This document shows, piece by piece, positions 45,473 through 56,679 of a DNA stretch of 64,000 bases. The notes below the pieces were generated by a model. It saw nothing but the letters and a program-made list of their open reading frames with translations. It ran no database searches and was not told the DNA's origin. Source of the stretch: Amyloporia xantha (Eukaryota > Basidiomycota > Agaricomycetes > Polyporales > Adustoporiaceae); assembly GCA_036971615.1 (NCBI GenBank), contig JAYKKR010000001.1, positions 62,001 to 126,000 of the forward strand. Reading direction: 5' to 3'. The translations under genes were made by a program, and so were the position numbers. The number at the start of each line of letters is the position of its first letter. The first letter of the stretch is position 1.

Positions 45473-48364
45473 ATGACAGCAGGTCCGTTCTATGTTTCTC
45501 TTTCTTCATTTCCTTCCTCTCTGATTTTGTTCCGTGTTTCCCATGACAGTCACTACTCCGTCGGCCTCTCTGGTCGACTTTCCATCTTCGTCCGACTCGC
45601 ACCTTTCTTCGTCCGACATTCGTTACCAGCGTCCCCCACATCTCCCCTTCCGTCGCATTTCCCTGCCATCTGCTCCGAACCTTCTCAACCGCCAGTCCGT
45701 CGTCAGCACTGCGTCGTTCGACTCGCTGCCCGAGGAGGGTCTCACCCCGGGTGCGCCTATCCCGGCGGTGACTCCGGCGGTCATCAGGAACGCAACCAGG
45801 CCTCCGAGGAACCGACCGTCCTCCCTCGATGTCGCTCGGAAGGTGGCACGCAGAAGCCAGAGCCAAATGCGGCCGATCGACGAACAGAGGGAGGCGAAGC
45901 GACGGAAGGTCATTAATGAGTTTCACGAGACGGAGAAGTCTTACGTCGATGGCCTCGAGCTGATCTATTCGGTGTGTGATTCTGCTCTTTTCACGTCCGA
46001 CTGCAAGTTGACCATGCAACACAGCATTTCTTGACACCTATTATTGCATCTCTGGACACTCCACACCAACTGCTCGATCGCTTAGAACTCACATCTGTTT
46101 TCTCCAATTTTATTGACATCTGGAATCTACATCGCTCGTTTTGTGCTGCCCTCACCACATTTCTTGATACCTCTGCATCCTCTCCTGACGACACCCCTCC
46201 ACCCCTGTCCCCTGTCCTCCTCGCTCATTTTCCATACCTCTCGTTATACACACCGTTCGTCACGTCATTCTCCGACGCGCTTGCATCTTATGCGTCTCTT
46301 CTGTCTACCCATCACGCATTTGCAGCGTTCATAGCCAAGCAGGAAGCCGACCCCCGCTGTGGGAAACTCAGATTTCGGGACTGGCTCCTGACGATCGTCC
46401 AGCGCTGCCCGCGATATCTCCTCTTGCTCAAGGACCTGATCAGCTGCACAGATCCAGATGACGCGGAGTATACGCAGTTGACAGCTGTCCACACTCTCGT
46501 CTCAAAGAGTGAGTGGCAGAGATCCACTCCCGCTCTCGATGCGCGTTCTGACAGCTTATGCACATTGCCTCTAGTCACCTCATCATTAAATGCATCGCTG
46601 CACACACATGCCCAGACTCTCGCCCTCCTCGCCCTGCAGCGGAACACGACGAATCTTCCGTTCCGCCTGATCACGCCGGGGCGGACGTTCCTCAAGCGCG
46701 CGCCGCTCCTCCAGCTTGAGGGGTCCTCGACGAAGGAGCGCGAGTTTCTCCTCTTTTCTGATTGTATCATCTGGCTCGCGAGCTCCGACGGGGACCTGCT
46801 CTTTGAGAGGTGGGAGCACGCCGGTCGCCCGCCCCTCGTACGCAGGCGGAGCAAGAGCGACGCGGACGTCCCTGTCGTGGCGGATGTGATCAAGCGGAAG
46901 GAGTCGGTGCTGAAGTTCAAGCTTCACCCGAGCCCGAAGAGGAAAACAAGGCAGCCGAGCAGTGGTGCGGACGAGAGGTGGGTTTATAAGGGGTATGTAG
47001 ACTTGGTGGACGTCGAGGTGGTGGTAACCCCATCGAGGGATGCTGGAGAGGAGCGCCGCTTCGAGATTCTGAGCCCTCACCAGTCTTTCGCGGTCTATGC
47101 GGGTAGGTTGATTCTCGAGTAATTTAGATGCCCATGATTGCATTCTGATTTTTATGTACTATTGCAGCGACGGAGGAGGAGCGCGACGAGTGGAGCACTG
47201 CCATCCGCGATGCGAAGGCGACCCTGCTCATCTCACTCAACGCCATGCAGCCCAACTCGACGCTGACGTCGTCGTCGTCCACCAACCATCTACGGCGTAC
47301 CCTGCAGGCGTTGCCGTATGCTCCTGAGGAGAGCGGGCTGAAGCCCAATAGAGGCACCGTCGACCACTTCGTTCCGGCTATATGGATACCGGATGGAAAG
47401 ACGCAGAGCTGCATGAGGTGCGGGCGGACGTTTGGCTGGCGCAGGCGGAGGCATCACTGCAGGCTGTGTGGGCGATGTGTCTGCGCCGGCTGTTCGGGCA
47501 AGGTGAGCATCGGTAGCATTTCGTATACGCTCACAGGGCAAATGCGGGACTGACTTTCACCTGTAGACGTTTTTTGTATTGGATGAGAACTCGAATGCGA
47601 AAGAGCCACACAAGCCTGCGCGCGCCTGTGACGCGTGCTATGACACCGTCTTCCCGGTCCTTGACTCGCATGAGGGACATTCTACAGCGGCGGGCACGAC
47701 GCATGCGCATCTTACCCTCTCTGGCTTGAAGTCTATGCCATCTCTCGTGCTGTCTGACAGGAACAGCCACTCGCCCTCTGCCTTGATGGTCGTCGACTTA
47801 GAGAGCTCGAGGAGGGTATCGTTCCGGGGCGCTGATGAATCGGCTGCGCCAGAGCTGTCAGCGGCTGGCCCCTCCGTCTCTGCCATCCGGATGAAGCCGT
47901 CCCCGCGGCCACGGAGCTACGTCCAGATTCTGGAAGACTTCCACGAACACGAGCAGGGGGGCGCGTCTCACTGCGCCAGTCCGAGTACCTCGGGCTTCAG
48001 CTTCCGCGGAGGGGAGGATGCGTCGTACATTCTGGACGAGCGGGACGAGGAGGCGCCCGCCGACGAGCATGCCCATAGCGAGCTCGTGCACTCGCCCAGT
48101 CGGACGGACTCCAGTCTCCCTCCGACGCCGAGGAGGGAGAATACGGCGCGGCGCCACAAGCGCTTCTCCCTCCCTGCGGTGGCGCTGCAGACGAGCCCTG
48201 TCACGGCGCGGCCGAATCTGGTGGGCGAGGGCAATTCGCGACGCTTTTCTTCGTGTTGGGGAAGGGAGGTGCACTCGGGTCGTCGTCGGATGGGGCGGAG
48301 CGGCCTAGCAGACTCCAGGGCGTCGACTCGCCTACGAAGGAAGGCCTGGCAGCTGGGAGATTAA
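45473..48364 (+). CDS. Rho guanine nucleotide exchange factor with DH, PH and FYVE domains
   Basis: Activates a Rho-family GTPase, probably Cdc42 or Rac, at PI3P-rich endosomes. The first exon MTA joins across a roughly 65-nt intron to VTTPSASLVDFPSSSDS. The DH domain follows: REAKRRKVINEFHETEKSYV, DGLELIYS spliced to HFLTPIIASLDTPHQL, FRDWLLTIVQRCPRYLLLLK (the conserved helix). PH segments are NLPFRLITPGRTFLKRAPLL, REFLLFSDCIIWLAS, WVYKGYVDLVDVEVVV and ERDEWSTAIRDAK. The FYVE finger has CMRCGRTFGWRRRRHHCRLC, GRCVCAGCSGK and, after an intron, RACDACYDTVF, with the R+HHC core and all eight zinc ligands. This is the FGD-type order. A disordered Ser-rich tail ends at 48364, but the alternative frame from about 48250 to 48402 (SPTKEGLAAGRLSELLGRVR) looks more natural. 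Confidence 0.9.
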
Positions 48365-48402
48365 GTGAACTGCTGGGACGGGTCAGATCGAGGGGACTGT
48401 GA

Positions 48403-49078
48403 GAACATTTGAACAGAATTGTTCTTGTTGCTGTCGATGAAGAATTTGTTTCACGCTTTCATCTCAATCTTGTGCTTCATCATACGTCATGACCTGTACT
48501 GGTACTACTTATTTGCATATGGACTTCTTGATACAACGGCTATTTCTTGTGCTGTATCATTATCATGTATACATTATTACAGCGGAAGGTAATTATTCAG
48601 CAACGCCTTCATAGTCGAGAGTTGACGTTGAGATCTGAGATCTTGAGAGGTGGCGAGCGTGGTGTGTTGACGGTTGCACAGTTGATGATGTGCGAATTTG
48701 TCGTCTCACAGAGTCTGCTGATCAGTTTGAATGACTGACGGGATGAGCATTGATATCATGACATGACCATGGTCGCCCACCGTTCGAGGCTGGTACCCAA
48801 TTGCTGGTACCCGGGGAAACATAACGGGACCAACTTATCGTGTATCGTCGCTGGTTTGATCGAGTAAGGAAAGGGTATATAACGGAGAACCTACGAGGGC
48901 TAATAGCTATACAGTAGAGGATCATGGACGTCGTAGTAAGTGTCATTGTCGTGCCATATGCAGGGCCATAGTATACAGGAGTGCGGTATCTCAGCATCAT
49001 TAGGGAGTATATGAATGTACTAGGTGTCGCTCGACGTGTCCAGCCGATCGGGCGGTCAAGAAAAGCCCTGTTGCGTTC
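48403..49078. other. Convergent intergenic region
   Basis: Lies between the ends of the RhoGEF (+) and glycosyltransferase (-) genes. It includes TGGTACCCAATTGCTGGTACCC (about 48789-48811 region), a short direct repeat. No gene is recognised. Confidence 0.45.
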
Positions 49079-50825
49079 CTACCAGAAGCGGTTCGTCTCT
49101 GGCGGGAGGTTCCTCGCCATCCGCATCATCACAATGTTCGACGTCAAGCTCGAGAACTGCCAGCACCGTCAGCGGAAGAATCGAAACGAGCACACGATCG
49201 AAAGCACGCACCCCGTTGCCGATGATCACCTGGGCCCTCTGGCCGATCAGCATGTCCACCGACTGCGCCACGTACTTCTGCTCCCAATTCAGCCGCAGCT
49301 CCCTGCTGCTCGACACCTTCTTGAAGTGCCCCGTGCCCGCCAACGCCTTCTTCAGAGCGTCCACCCAGTCCTTCGCGCCGTTCGTCATGATATACACATT
49401 CCGCAGGCCCCTCCCCGCGGGCGTGGCGTACACCTCCTCTACCTTGTCCACGATCTGCTCGATCGTCGGGAAGCACCGCTGCAAGTACATCGCCAGGTTC
49501 TCCTCCGTCTCCCCATCCGGGAGCCGCGCGAACTTGTCGGGGAGCTCGGAGAACTGGTTGAACCCGTTCCACTCGGAGCCCCACTCTGCGAGATGCCGGC
49601 AGTGCTCCTCGAAGTCGCCCCGCCGGACGTGGAGGACGAGCAGCCCGGGCAGCGGGTCGTACGGGTAGTCGTCCCCGCCGAAGAAGGGGAAGGAGGGGAT
49701 GTACGGCGACAGGCCGGACACGGGAGAGAAGACGGGCCGGTTGGTGTTGAATGCATTCTCGATGAGCGGGGACCAGCGGAATTGGGACATGATGGGCGAC
49801 CTGGCGAAATTGGGGAAGATATCGAGCACGCGTTTCGAGCCGAATATCCTAGCATTGGTATTAGCGTGCGAGATTAGTTACCATTTGGATTGGACGCACC
49901 AGATAGAGAATATTTGCAATGAGGTGCTGTCAATCTCGACACATCGATCTGGCATTGAGTTTAGCTTCTCGACCCATGCGTCGAACATCATCTGTGCCGA
50001 CGCGTCTGAAGGTAGCTGATTTGATACTGTGTCGCTGTGGATCACAGTGGTTGTCGGACAGACCTCGTCGAAGAATTCTTTGATCACTGCGCGCGGGGCG
50101 GAATCGCCGGGTGGAAACGGGCCTCCCACTGTCGGGCCTAGCAACACATGAGCAGGGCTGGCGAAATGCCAGAAGAGCGCATTACCTGCAATGATGGCCG
50201 ACAATGGTATCCGAGATGGAATGAGTCTGCCGTTGTAGTCGGTGTAGTCTGAGCCATCTTGGTTCCATGTGTAGTTGTCGAAGACGAAGCTGCAGGAAGA
50301 GCAAGTTAGAGTAGGTCGTGTGAGCTGATGCTGGGCACGTACGTTCGGCCAGCGCCATACGCAAGATACGAGTTGAAGAGAAGCTCCTGCATGGCATTGC
50401 CCCAGCCAGAGCCTGATAACGAATGAGTTCTGAGCGACCTGACGCGTATGCAACATACCGTGGACATGGTTGGCCATCCATACGTACTTGCCCTCACGCC
50501 CTTCAGGGTATGGCAAGTCTGGATTGTGCTGAGGCAGACTCAGCTCCTGCTCATGATACTGCTGGTACAAAGGCGGGAAGATGTGGTATTCTGGAAGGTC
50601 TTCAATGTATGGGATGATGTCCGCGCTGCTCAGACCGCGGAACAATGCGAAACCGGACAGCAGGACGAGCGCGACGAAAGCAAAGCGGGTATATCGTCTG
50701 TTGTGCCATCTGAGCCAGGGCACGCGCGTGGAGTGTCTGTCGTGTGCGGTGGGGAGGATGTCGTCGGAGGGCTTTGCGTGGTGTGCGAGCTGGAACATGG
50801 CGAACCTGCCGTCGGGTGCGGACAT
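49079..50825 (-). CDS. Type II membrane glycosyltransferase, O-fucosyltransferase-like
   Basis: A likely Golgi or ER enzyme. A cytosolic N-terminus (MSAPDGRFAMFQLAHHAK) precedes one membrane anchor (FAFVALVLLSGFALFRGL) and a lumenal domain. Spliced pieces: YVWMANHVHGSGWGNAMQE, LLFNSYLAYGAGR, FVFDNYTWNQDGSDY, PTVGGPFPPGDSAPRAVIKE, and the nucleotide-binding hallmark LLVLHVRRGDFEEHCRHL, as in FUT8/POFUT-type folds. NVYIMTNGAKDWVDALKK and DMLIGQRAQVIIGN then join across an intron to FSSLTSNIVMMRMARNLPPE, ending NRFW at 49079. Without that splice the frame would run to 49056 with an unrelated tail. About 540 residues, six exons. The donor is presumably GDP-fucose, by fold only; the acceptor is unknown. 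Confidence 0.82.
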
Positions 50826-51094
50826 TCAGGGGAGGGTGGTATATGCCTGACACTGGGCAGTACTCGACGGGCAGCATCGAGTCTTCTTCTTCTCTGGCGA
50901 TCGTCACAGCTCGCGACGACCTTGGCGGCGACCATCGTGGGACTCTGTGGAGTATCCTCCTGCCCTGTGGGGAGGACCGCGTAGTCGCGTAGGAGTCTGG
51001 GGTCCTGTTTGCTTCTGCTTGCCACTGCATAGTTCCTCTCAGCCACCACTCCGTCTTCCCCGCCGCCAAAAAGTAGCCCAGCAGTATCGTCAAG

Positions 51095-52046
51095 ATGTCC
51101 AACGACCTCCAGTGGCTCCTTCTCCGCGTTCGTCGCATCCTGGGTTCTCTGTAGAGGCGGCTCGTACTGAACGCTTGTCGCATCCGTAGAAAAACAATGC
51201 CTTCATCGTGAAGAGGGTCGAGGAAGGCCCTGTCTTCTCCAAAGGAGCCAGTACGTGTCCTCGTGTGGCATTCATGGCGAGACATTGACCTATTCATCTG
51301 TCCCTAGGGTAACCTCACCAACCTCCACTCATTCAAGTACTCGGGTCTGGCCAACTCCAAGGTGTGCACGAATGACTCTGGAAACGCGTATTGAGATTGA
51401 CCCATGTCGTAGGTCATTGACGTGAAGCCCACTGAGTCGGGTGTCCAACTCGTGACCCGCAAGACGAGCGCGTCGCCCCATGCTGTCCGCTCCGCTTTGG
51501 CGACATCGACAATCCGATCCCGCTCCGGTAGCCGTCGCAGCCTTGGCGTCGCTTCGAAGCTCGCCAAGCGCGGTTACCGCCCAGACCTCCGCACAGTGAG
51601 TCGTGTTTCTCATTCCGCTATGTGTGCCCTATTTTGTCTGTTTCGTTCTCCTCCCTGTAAAATTATGGTTACGAGGTAAGTCTCCCAGCGGATATGCACC
51701 ATCTAGAGCCTGCTGGACAGCCGCAAGGCATCATGAAAGTAGGGTGTGGACATGAAGTGCAAGAATACATGGTCTGGCATGGAGTCGATCAAACTCTGGC
51801 TGGACACACGCCATGTCGCTATCGGGTCCCGTTCGATGTCCGCCGCGGTTGCCCGACTCTTTGGCGTTTACATTATTTCACGTTGAAATCTTTCGTTGTT
51901 TACGATGTGTGTTATAGTTGATGCTGACTACAGTGTTTCATTTCCAGGCAACTCTCGCGCGTGTATCTGCTGTTCTCGCCTCACAAAAGGAGAAGAAGCC
52001 CTCGCCACCGAAGAAGACTCGTGGAAAGAAGAAGGCTACGGCATAG
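51095..52046 (+). CDS. RPL28: 60S ribosomal protein eL28, with a one-base frame break
   Basis: Structural protein of the large ribosomal subunit. Five exons: 51095-51127 (MSNDLQWLLLR), 51190-51250 (KNNAFIVKRVEEGPVFSK), 51308-51361 (GNLTNLHSFKYSGLANSK), 51413-51595 (VIDVKPTESGVQLVTRKTSA ... LAKRGYRPDLRT) and 51948-52046 (ATLARVSAVLASQKEKKPSP ... KKKATA). Together they have 430 nt, one more than a multiple of three. The break is at the end of exon 2: the expected family motif SKEPGNLTN is readable only if the AAA run at 51241-51243 counts one A fewer. The other exons are clean and well conserved, so a sequence error or strain indel is the simplest reading. The fourth intron is unusually long (352 nt). 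Confidence 0.88.
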
Positions 52047-52331
52047 GTGTAGTGGTAGTTGTGCTCTGTCCTGTATTCTTTCGCTCTCGCTTTCCTCGTT
52101 CATGCCAGCCATATGCCATGTTGATGCAGCGTAATATATGCGGTCTGTTATGCATGCAATTCACGCATCGATCATTCATGAGTTTTTTTTTCATTCAACC
52201 GACAAGACAGACAACATTGCAGGGCAATTACAAGATTGGTATCATGATGTGCTACAAATACAGATTGACTCGGATGAAACTCTGGGATGCGCTACTCGTA
52301 CACTATTCGTTCGTCATTCAAACTTGCATAC

Positions 52332-52810
52332 CTAGAACATGGTGCGCCCAGCCGGCTGTGAAATCCTGCCTCCACCTCCAATCGCGTTAGTGTTCTTCGC
52401 GCCATGGGTGTCCTTGCTTGGCCTGTTCAGCTCGGCCTTCCTGTACAAGCTCTCCTGGAGCCGCCGCTCATGCTCGTCACCCCCATTGCCTTTCTTCTTC
52501 TCTTTCTTCGGTATGTCTTCTTCGTGAGGAGGCGCCTGCTCTCCAGGGGCCGCGGGCCGCGGATAGTCCGTCGGCTCTGTCTGCGGACTGGGAGGCTTGG
52601 CCTCGCTGGGGTAAAGCGCCTGGTCAGTAGCTGTCGTGTGATAAGATGAAGTGGCACACGACATACACGGGCGAGTGCGCCTTGGGCCGGGAGTTCACTG
52701 AGAGACGGCGACCGCCGACTTTGACTGATGCAATTTAGCCATGTTATTGTGTATGGAGAGGGGCGCATCGACTCACTAGCCGGTGGGTGTTGGGCCAGTG
52801 CGTCTGTCAT
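52332..52810 (-). CDS. Small basic conserved protein, unknown function
   Basis: Three exons give about 125 residues: MTDALAQHPPA (52810 down), then IKVGGRRLSVNSRPKAHSP, then from about 52617 ALYPSEAKPPSPQTEPTDYP, a Lys/Glu block (EEDIPKKEKKKGNGGDEHE), RRLQESLYRKAELNRPS and a Gly-rich end ISQPAGRTMF. The exon joins keep frame with 52-56 nt introns. It is hydrophilic, probably partly disordered, with a short charged helix. I recognise no family. It is convergent with eL28 (285 bp) and divergent from the membrane protein at 53075. Confidence 0.6.
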
Positions 52811-53074
52811 GCTGTGAGGGATTGGCTAGAGGTGGTGGATGTATGGAATATGAACTGGAGCGGCAGTGCTCTGACGAGATGGAAGGTTATATACGCTCCC
52901 CGATTTATACGTACCCGACTGGCAGCTGACCGCCCTCTAGCTCCTCCCAGACGGGGACGTGACCAACTTCTAGACCTGCCTTTTCGGGACATGTGGCCTG
53001 CAATCACTCTCGATTTCGCGTGTGCGCCTGACCGTGACGCGACCATCGTATACAGCCGACTGCTCTCTAAGGCT

Positions 53075-53969
53075 ATGCATAATGCACTGCTTGCAGCTTT
53101 AGGATGGATATGTCTCTATGGTGCCTACTTGCCCGCCGTCCTCGGCAACACAGAGATTGTGAATTTTGGCGCAGTTGAGAGTCACGACGTCCTCCTGCCA
53201 CATGCAGCCAACTGGTACGCTGCCAGTGCTCGTCCGCCGGTGGGAGAATTGTGTGTAACATCCGGGCATGTGATAGGACGGTGGTGCACCACGGCGAGCC
53301 AGAACGCTTCCTGAAGGTACAGCCTGCTCCTCTCTACACAGCACTCGAAGATGTGTGCGAACAGCGGGACGTGTCTTATGAGTCGGGCGCATGCCCTCAC
53401 GAGGCGTGGCTCGTCCTGGATTTGGACAGTTCTCGATGGACAGCCTACTCTAAATTCACGGTGCGAATCTCGTGGCCTGCCTGGGTGAGTCCCTCAAATG
53501 GAGCATATATGCGGACGTCGCGCCGCTGCCTGCTAATAAGAGAAACATACAGTCACCAGCAGACTTCTCCATACAGGTCCATTCATCGGATTCTTTGATG
53601 CCGGTGCTAGCTTCTCGTGGGACGGATACACGAGATGTCACCATCCTACCCTCGAAAAGCCGCAAAATGTACGCTCGCATCCGTCTGGTAGACACGGGTG
53701 TGCGCCCACCGCTCAAGGCCACGACGCCCGCCGCCGATCACTTCCGCGTCTTAGAAGTGGAGCCTGTGCCCTTCAATGTGATCGTTGAGCCGCTGCATCT
53801 CGGCGTGGTCCCCACTTCCGTAGTGACTATTCTATCGTTCCTGATCCCCGCGGCGATTTTTGCCGGGCTCGTTCTTGTCCCGGCTATCAGTCGGCGCATA
53901 TTGGATGTGGCTCAGGAGGCTAGGGTAGAGATAACCGCCACGAAAGTCGCGGAGCAAAAGAGCAAGTAG
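53075..53969 (+). CDS. Signal-anchored single-pass membrane protein, possibly Pga1-like
   Basis: A signal peptide (MHNALLAALGWICLYGAYLP) is followed by GNTEIVNFGAVESHDVLL. A splice at AANW to TVVHHGEPERFLKVQPAPLY and another at ISWPAW to SPADFSIQVHSSDSLM complete a lumenal domain with the conserved-looking blocks ACPHEAWLVLDLDSS, YSKFTVRISWP, KMYARIRLVDTG and VEPVPFNVIVEPLHLGVVP. A membrane segment follows (VVTILSFLIPAAIFAGLVLV) and then a short cytosolic tail with coiled-coil character (DVAQEARVEITATKVAEQKS). About 255 residues. The layout resembles fungal Pga1, the co-activator of GPI mannosyltransferase II in the ER; that name rests on layout and a weak NTEIVNF memory, so treat it as a hypothesis. 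Confidence 0.7.
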
Positions 53970-54901
53970 TTCGGCGCAAATTCACGGTGTGTGGATACCA
54001 TAAACCTGCTTGTAATGCCGAAGACTGTATTCATGGGATTACTTGCGCAGGAGGCAGAAGAGTGTACAAGCGGGCACATCGGGCGCATCCCTTAGCAGCC
54101 TGTCAGTCGAATGAGCCCGGCAGATCACTCGAGAGCATTGAAGCCATCCGAACCACCCGCGCAGCGGGAGGGGTACAATCCGGTCACCCTGTTCCGATCA
54201 CCGTCATCGTGTAGTTTGGTAACTCCTCCAGCTGTTGATGTTCTGCGTCGTCGGGCGCCGACGGACAATGGCAGTAGTTGTCGAGCGAAGGACAGCACTC
54301 AAAGGCTCTAGATACCCCCTGTGCTGACCTCTTTCAGCACTTGGGTAGCTGGCGTTGAGGCTTGTCGACGAACTTGTTTGCGACTTCCACGTTTGAACGC
54401 GTGCGCCTATAATATATGCTTGTTCACTTCTCATCCATTGCCAATGGACTGACCTGAAGCGAAGAAAGAGGTTTGGGAATAAAGAGGACGAATCACAAGG
54501 ACCTCAGTATTCTGCATAGCGAGGAGGCCGCCCTTCATGCATCATGGATGAGTCGCATGCACAGACTTGCCATAGAAGCGTAAGATTCCGCCTGGGATCT
54601 AGACGCTCTCGTCTGGGAGCCCCTTAACTGCGTCTTGCAGATGATATATCTTACCTTCGGAGGCACCGCGGCACTGCGTCTCGTGGCTCTACTTCTAGCT
54701 GGATATCCATGCACTAGATCTGGCCACTTTGTGGTACTCGAGGCGCTGCGGCACTGCATTATGCGGTGTCTATTGGACCTATATATGTAGGGAGCGCCTC
54801 TTTGTACGGGTCCCGTCTCCCCCCCTTCCTATCTTCCCTTCTCTCTTCTGACCAGTGAGCTATTCCCGAGTTCTGTGTAACGCAGGATCTAGTTTGGAAG
54901 C
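53970..54901. other. Intergenic region, no gene recognised
   Basis: About 930 bp upstream of the tandem-LisH gene. Short frames only; pyrimidine-rich sequence near 54808-54850 just before the ATG is promoter-like. Confidence 0.45.
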
Positions 54902-56306
54902 ATGGATGCTTCACACAGAATGTACGTTATGCCATCCTTGTGTGGGTCATCAGTTCTGACTGTCCTATCTTGAAATCTGCAAAGATTTAATCTCTATATG
55001 CACGATTATATCTCCAAGCAGGATTGGAAGAAGACTGCTCGGGCGTTGGTGATCGAAGCGCAGATCGCGCCGCACACTAAGCCTCCTCTCGACGTTCCGC
55101 AGGGATTCTTGTCCGAGTGAGTCTCCTAGCTCAGTATTGCAGCTCAATATTTATGCACTTTCTCGTATAGATGGTGGACTGTATTCTACGCCGTCTTGGG
55201 CTCAGCTCTGCAAGCGAGTGCCACTACTGGCGGGGATACCATGCTGTATGTTGTGCTATGCATGTACCTATCTCAAGTCCTCACTAGTCTACGATGACCT
55301 CTGTTAAGGCTGAATCTTTACGTCTACGACTGCTTGTTTAAGCAGGGCTTCCACGAGTCTGCCGGTGCATTCTTGATCGATGCAGATATAAACCCGCAGA
55401 GAAAGCCCCCTGTCGATACTCGGCAGGGGTACCTGTTCGAGTGAACTGCTCACCTTGTTTGATGACGCTGAGTTATTGCTGAGATTCTTCTTGTAGGTGT
55501 TGGACCACATTCTGGGAGCTGTTTGGAGCAAAAAGAGGCAGTAGCGACTCCCCCGATGCAGTGACTTACGTGCAGGTGCGTCTTGTGACACTCTGCGTAT
55601 CGATATTGTCTTCATGTTGGTGATTATACAGATGCGGGGACAGCAGCAAAGGCATGCGGGGATACAGCGAGGTCGGTCCTCGGGTGCAATTCGCTCTGCG
55701 CAACATCTCGGTTTCACTCCCATGCGAAGCACCGATGCTCAAGACGCATCATCCAGTTCAAATGTTCAAGAAGAGAATGCAACTGGCTTTCGGTCGTCCA
55801 TTGACCGCGGGCAAATGCGGCGATCTACCGCGTTGCCTGCGCGCATTCCTTCGCGACGTGCTACTGTTGGTGGTGCACCCACCTCGCGCTCTGGCTCTCG
55901 TCTAACGGATATCGATACTTCCTCGAGGTCCATAAATCACTTCCGGCCTTCACGTGGTTGGACGGACATGCCGGCGAGGATCCACACAAACGGCCGGTAT
56001 CTCGAATCCCAGCAGCTCACCGACTCTCCGACTCCATCCGATTCCGGAATCCTAGATCGCACATTACAGCCATTTTCCAGACCTTCTACGGTCGATCCGT
56101 GGCTACTGAACTGGTTTGGCCATGATCCACTCTCGGATATGGCGCAGCTGAACAGCGAGCCGACTGTGAGCCCGAATTGGCCTAGTCCCGAAGGGGGCGA
56201 GGGAAGTAGAACCGATTTTCTGTCCGGTTCACAGCGAGGCTTTTCGACCATGAATTCGCAACCTATGCGAGACTCTGAGATGAATTTCTATGTCGATGAA
56301 GGTTGA
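54902..56306 (+). CDS. Tandem LisH-domain protein (Flo8/SSBP-like)
   Basis: The LisH motif mediates dimerisation; in Flo8/Som1/SSDP-type regulators it is followed by QGFLxEWW. Here the module occurs twice. First copy: IFNLYMHDYISKQDWKKTAR, ALVIEAQIAPHTKPPLDVPQ, GFLSEWWTVFYAVLGSA. Second copy: LNLYVYDCLFKQGFHESAGA, FLIDADINPQRKPPVDTRQG, YLFECWTTFWELFGAKRGSS. Exons are joined at AG boundaries in frame: 54902-54921 (MDASHRI), about 54987-55117, 55171-55245, 55309-55441, 55497-55575 and 55632 to the stop at 56306. The rest is a Ser/Arg-rich disordered tail ending SEMNFYVDEG. The second copy has Cys instead of the first Trp. No DNA-binding domain is visible, so it may act as a co-regulator by dimerising with other LisH proteins. 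Confidence 0.85.
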
Positions 56307-56679
56307 AGGTCCAACAAGTACGATTGAAGTTCGGTGCAGATTGCACAGAGCTGGATATTTTCTCCCGCTATTGACACTAATTTGATACCATCCATCGCTC
56401 TTTTCACGACACTGCGACATATCTGTTGGCCATATGCTGAGCATACCTGGTAGGAGACTCTACAAGGACAAAATGTGATATATTCGTGCTTTAGTCGCAA
56501 CTACGCGCTATTACGAAATTTACATGACAGCAATTAGCTCTATTACCGATCTAGGTTGTCAGCGCAGTAACACTATTCCCAGTGCTTGGTGCACGCACCT
56601 CAACTCCCGGGCAGCGGTAAATGCTTTACTTCATCAGTGCTATGCGGCAGGATGGAGGATCCAACCCCAGGACGGCCTC
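56307..56679. other. Convergent 3' intergenic region
   Basis: About 370 bp between the LisH gene (+) and the SCI1-like gene (-). No gene seen. Confidence 0.45.

Noticed and set aside
48981..49877. 298-residue plus-strand ORF
   Set aside because: Antisense shadow of the glycosyltransferase, whose own frame has the LHVRRGDF motif and clean exon joins.
51596..51947. snoRNA inside the long eL28 intron
   Set aside because: No C/D box pair with proper spacing and no clear H/ACA fold could be seen by eye.
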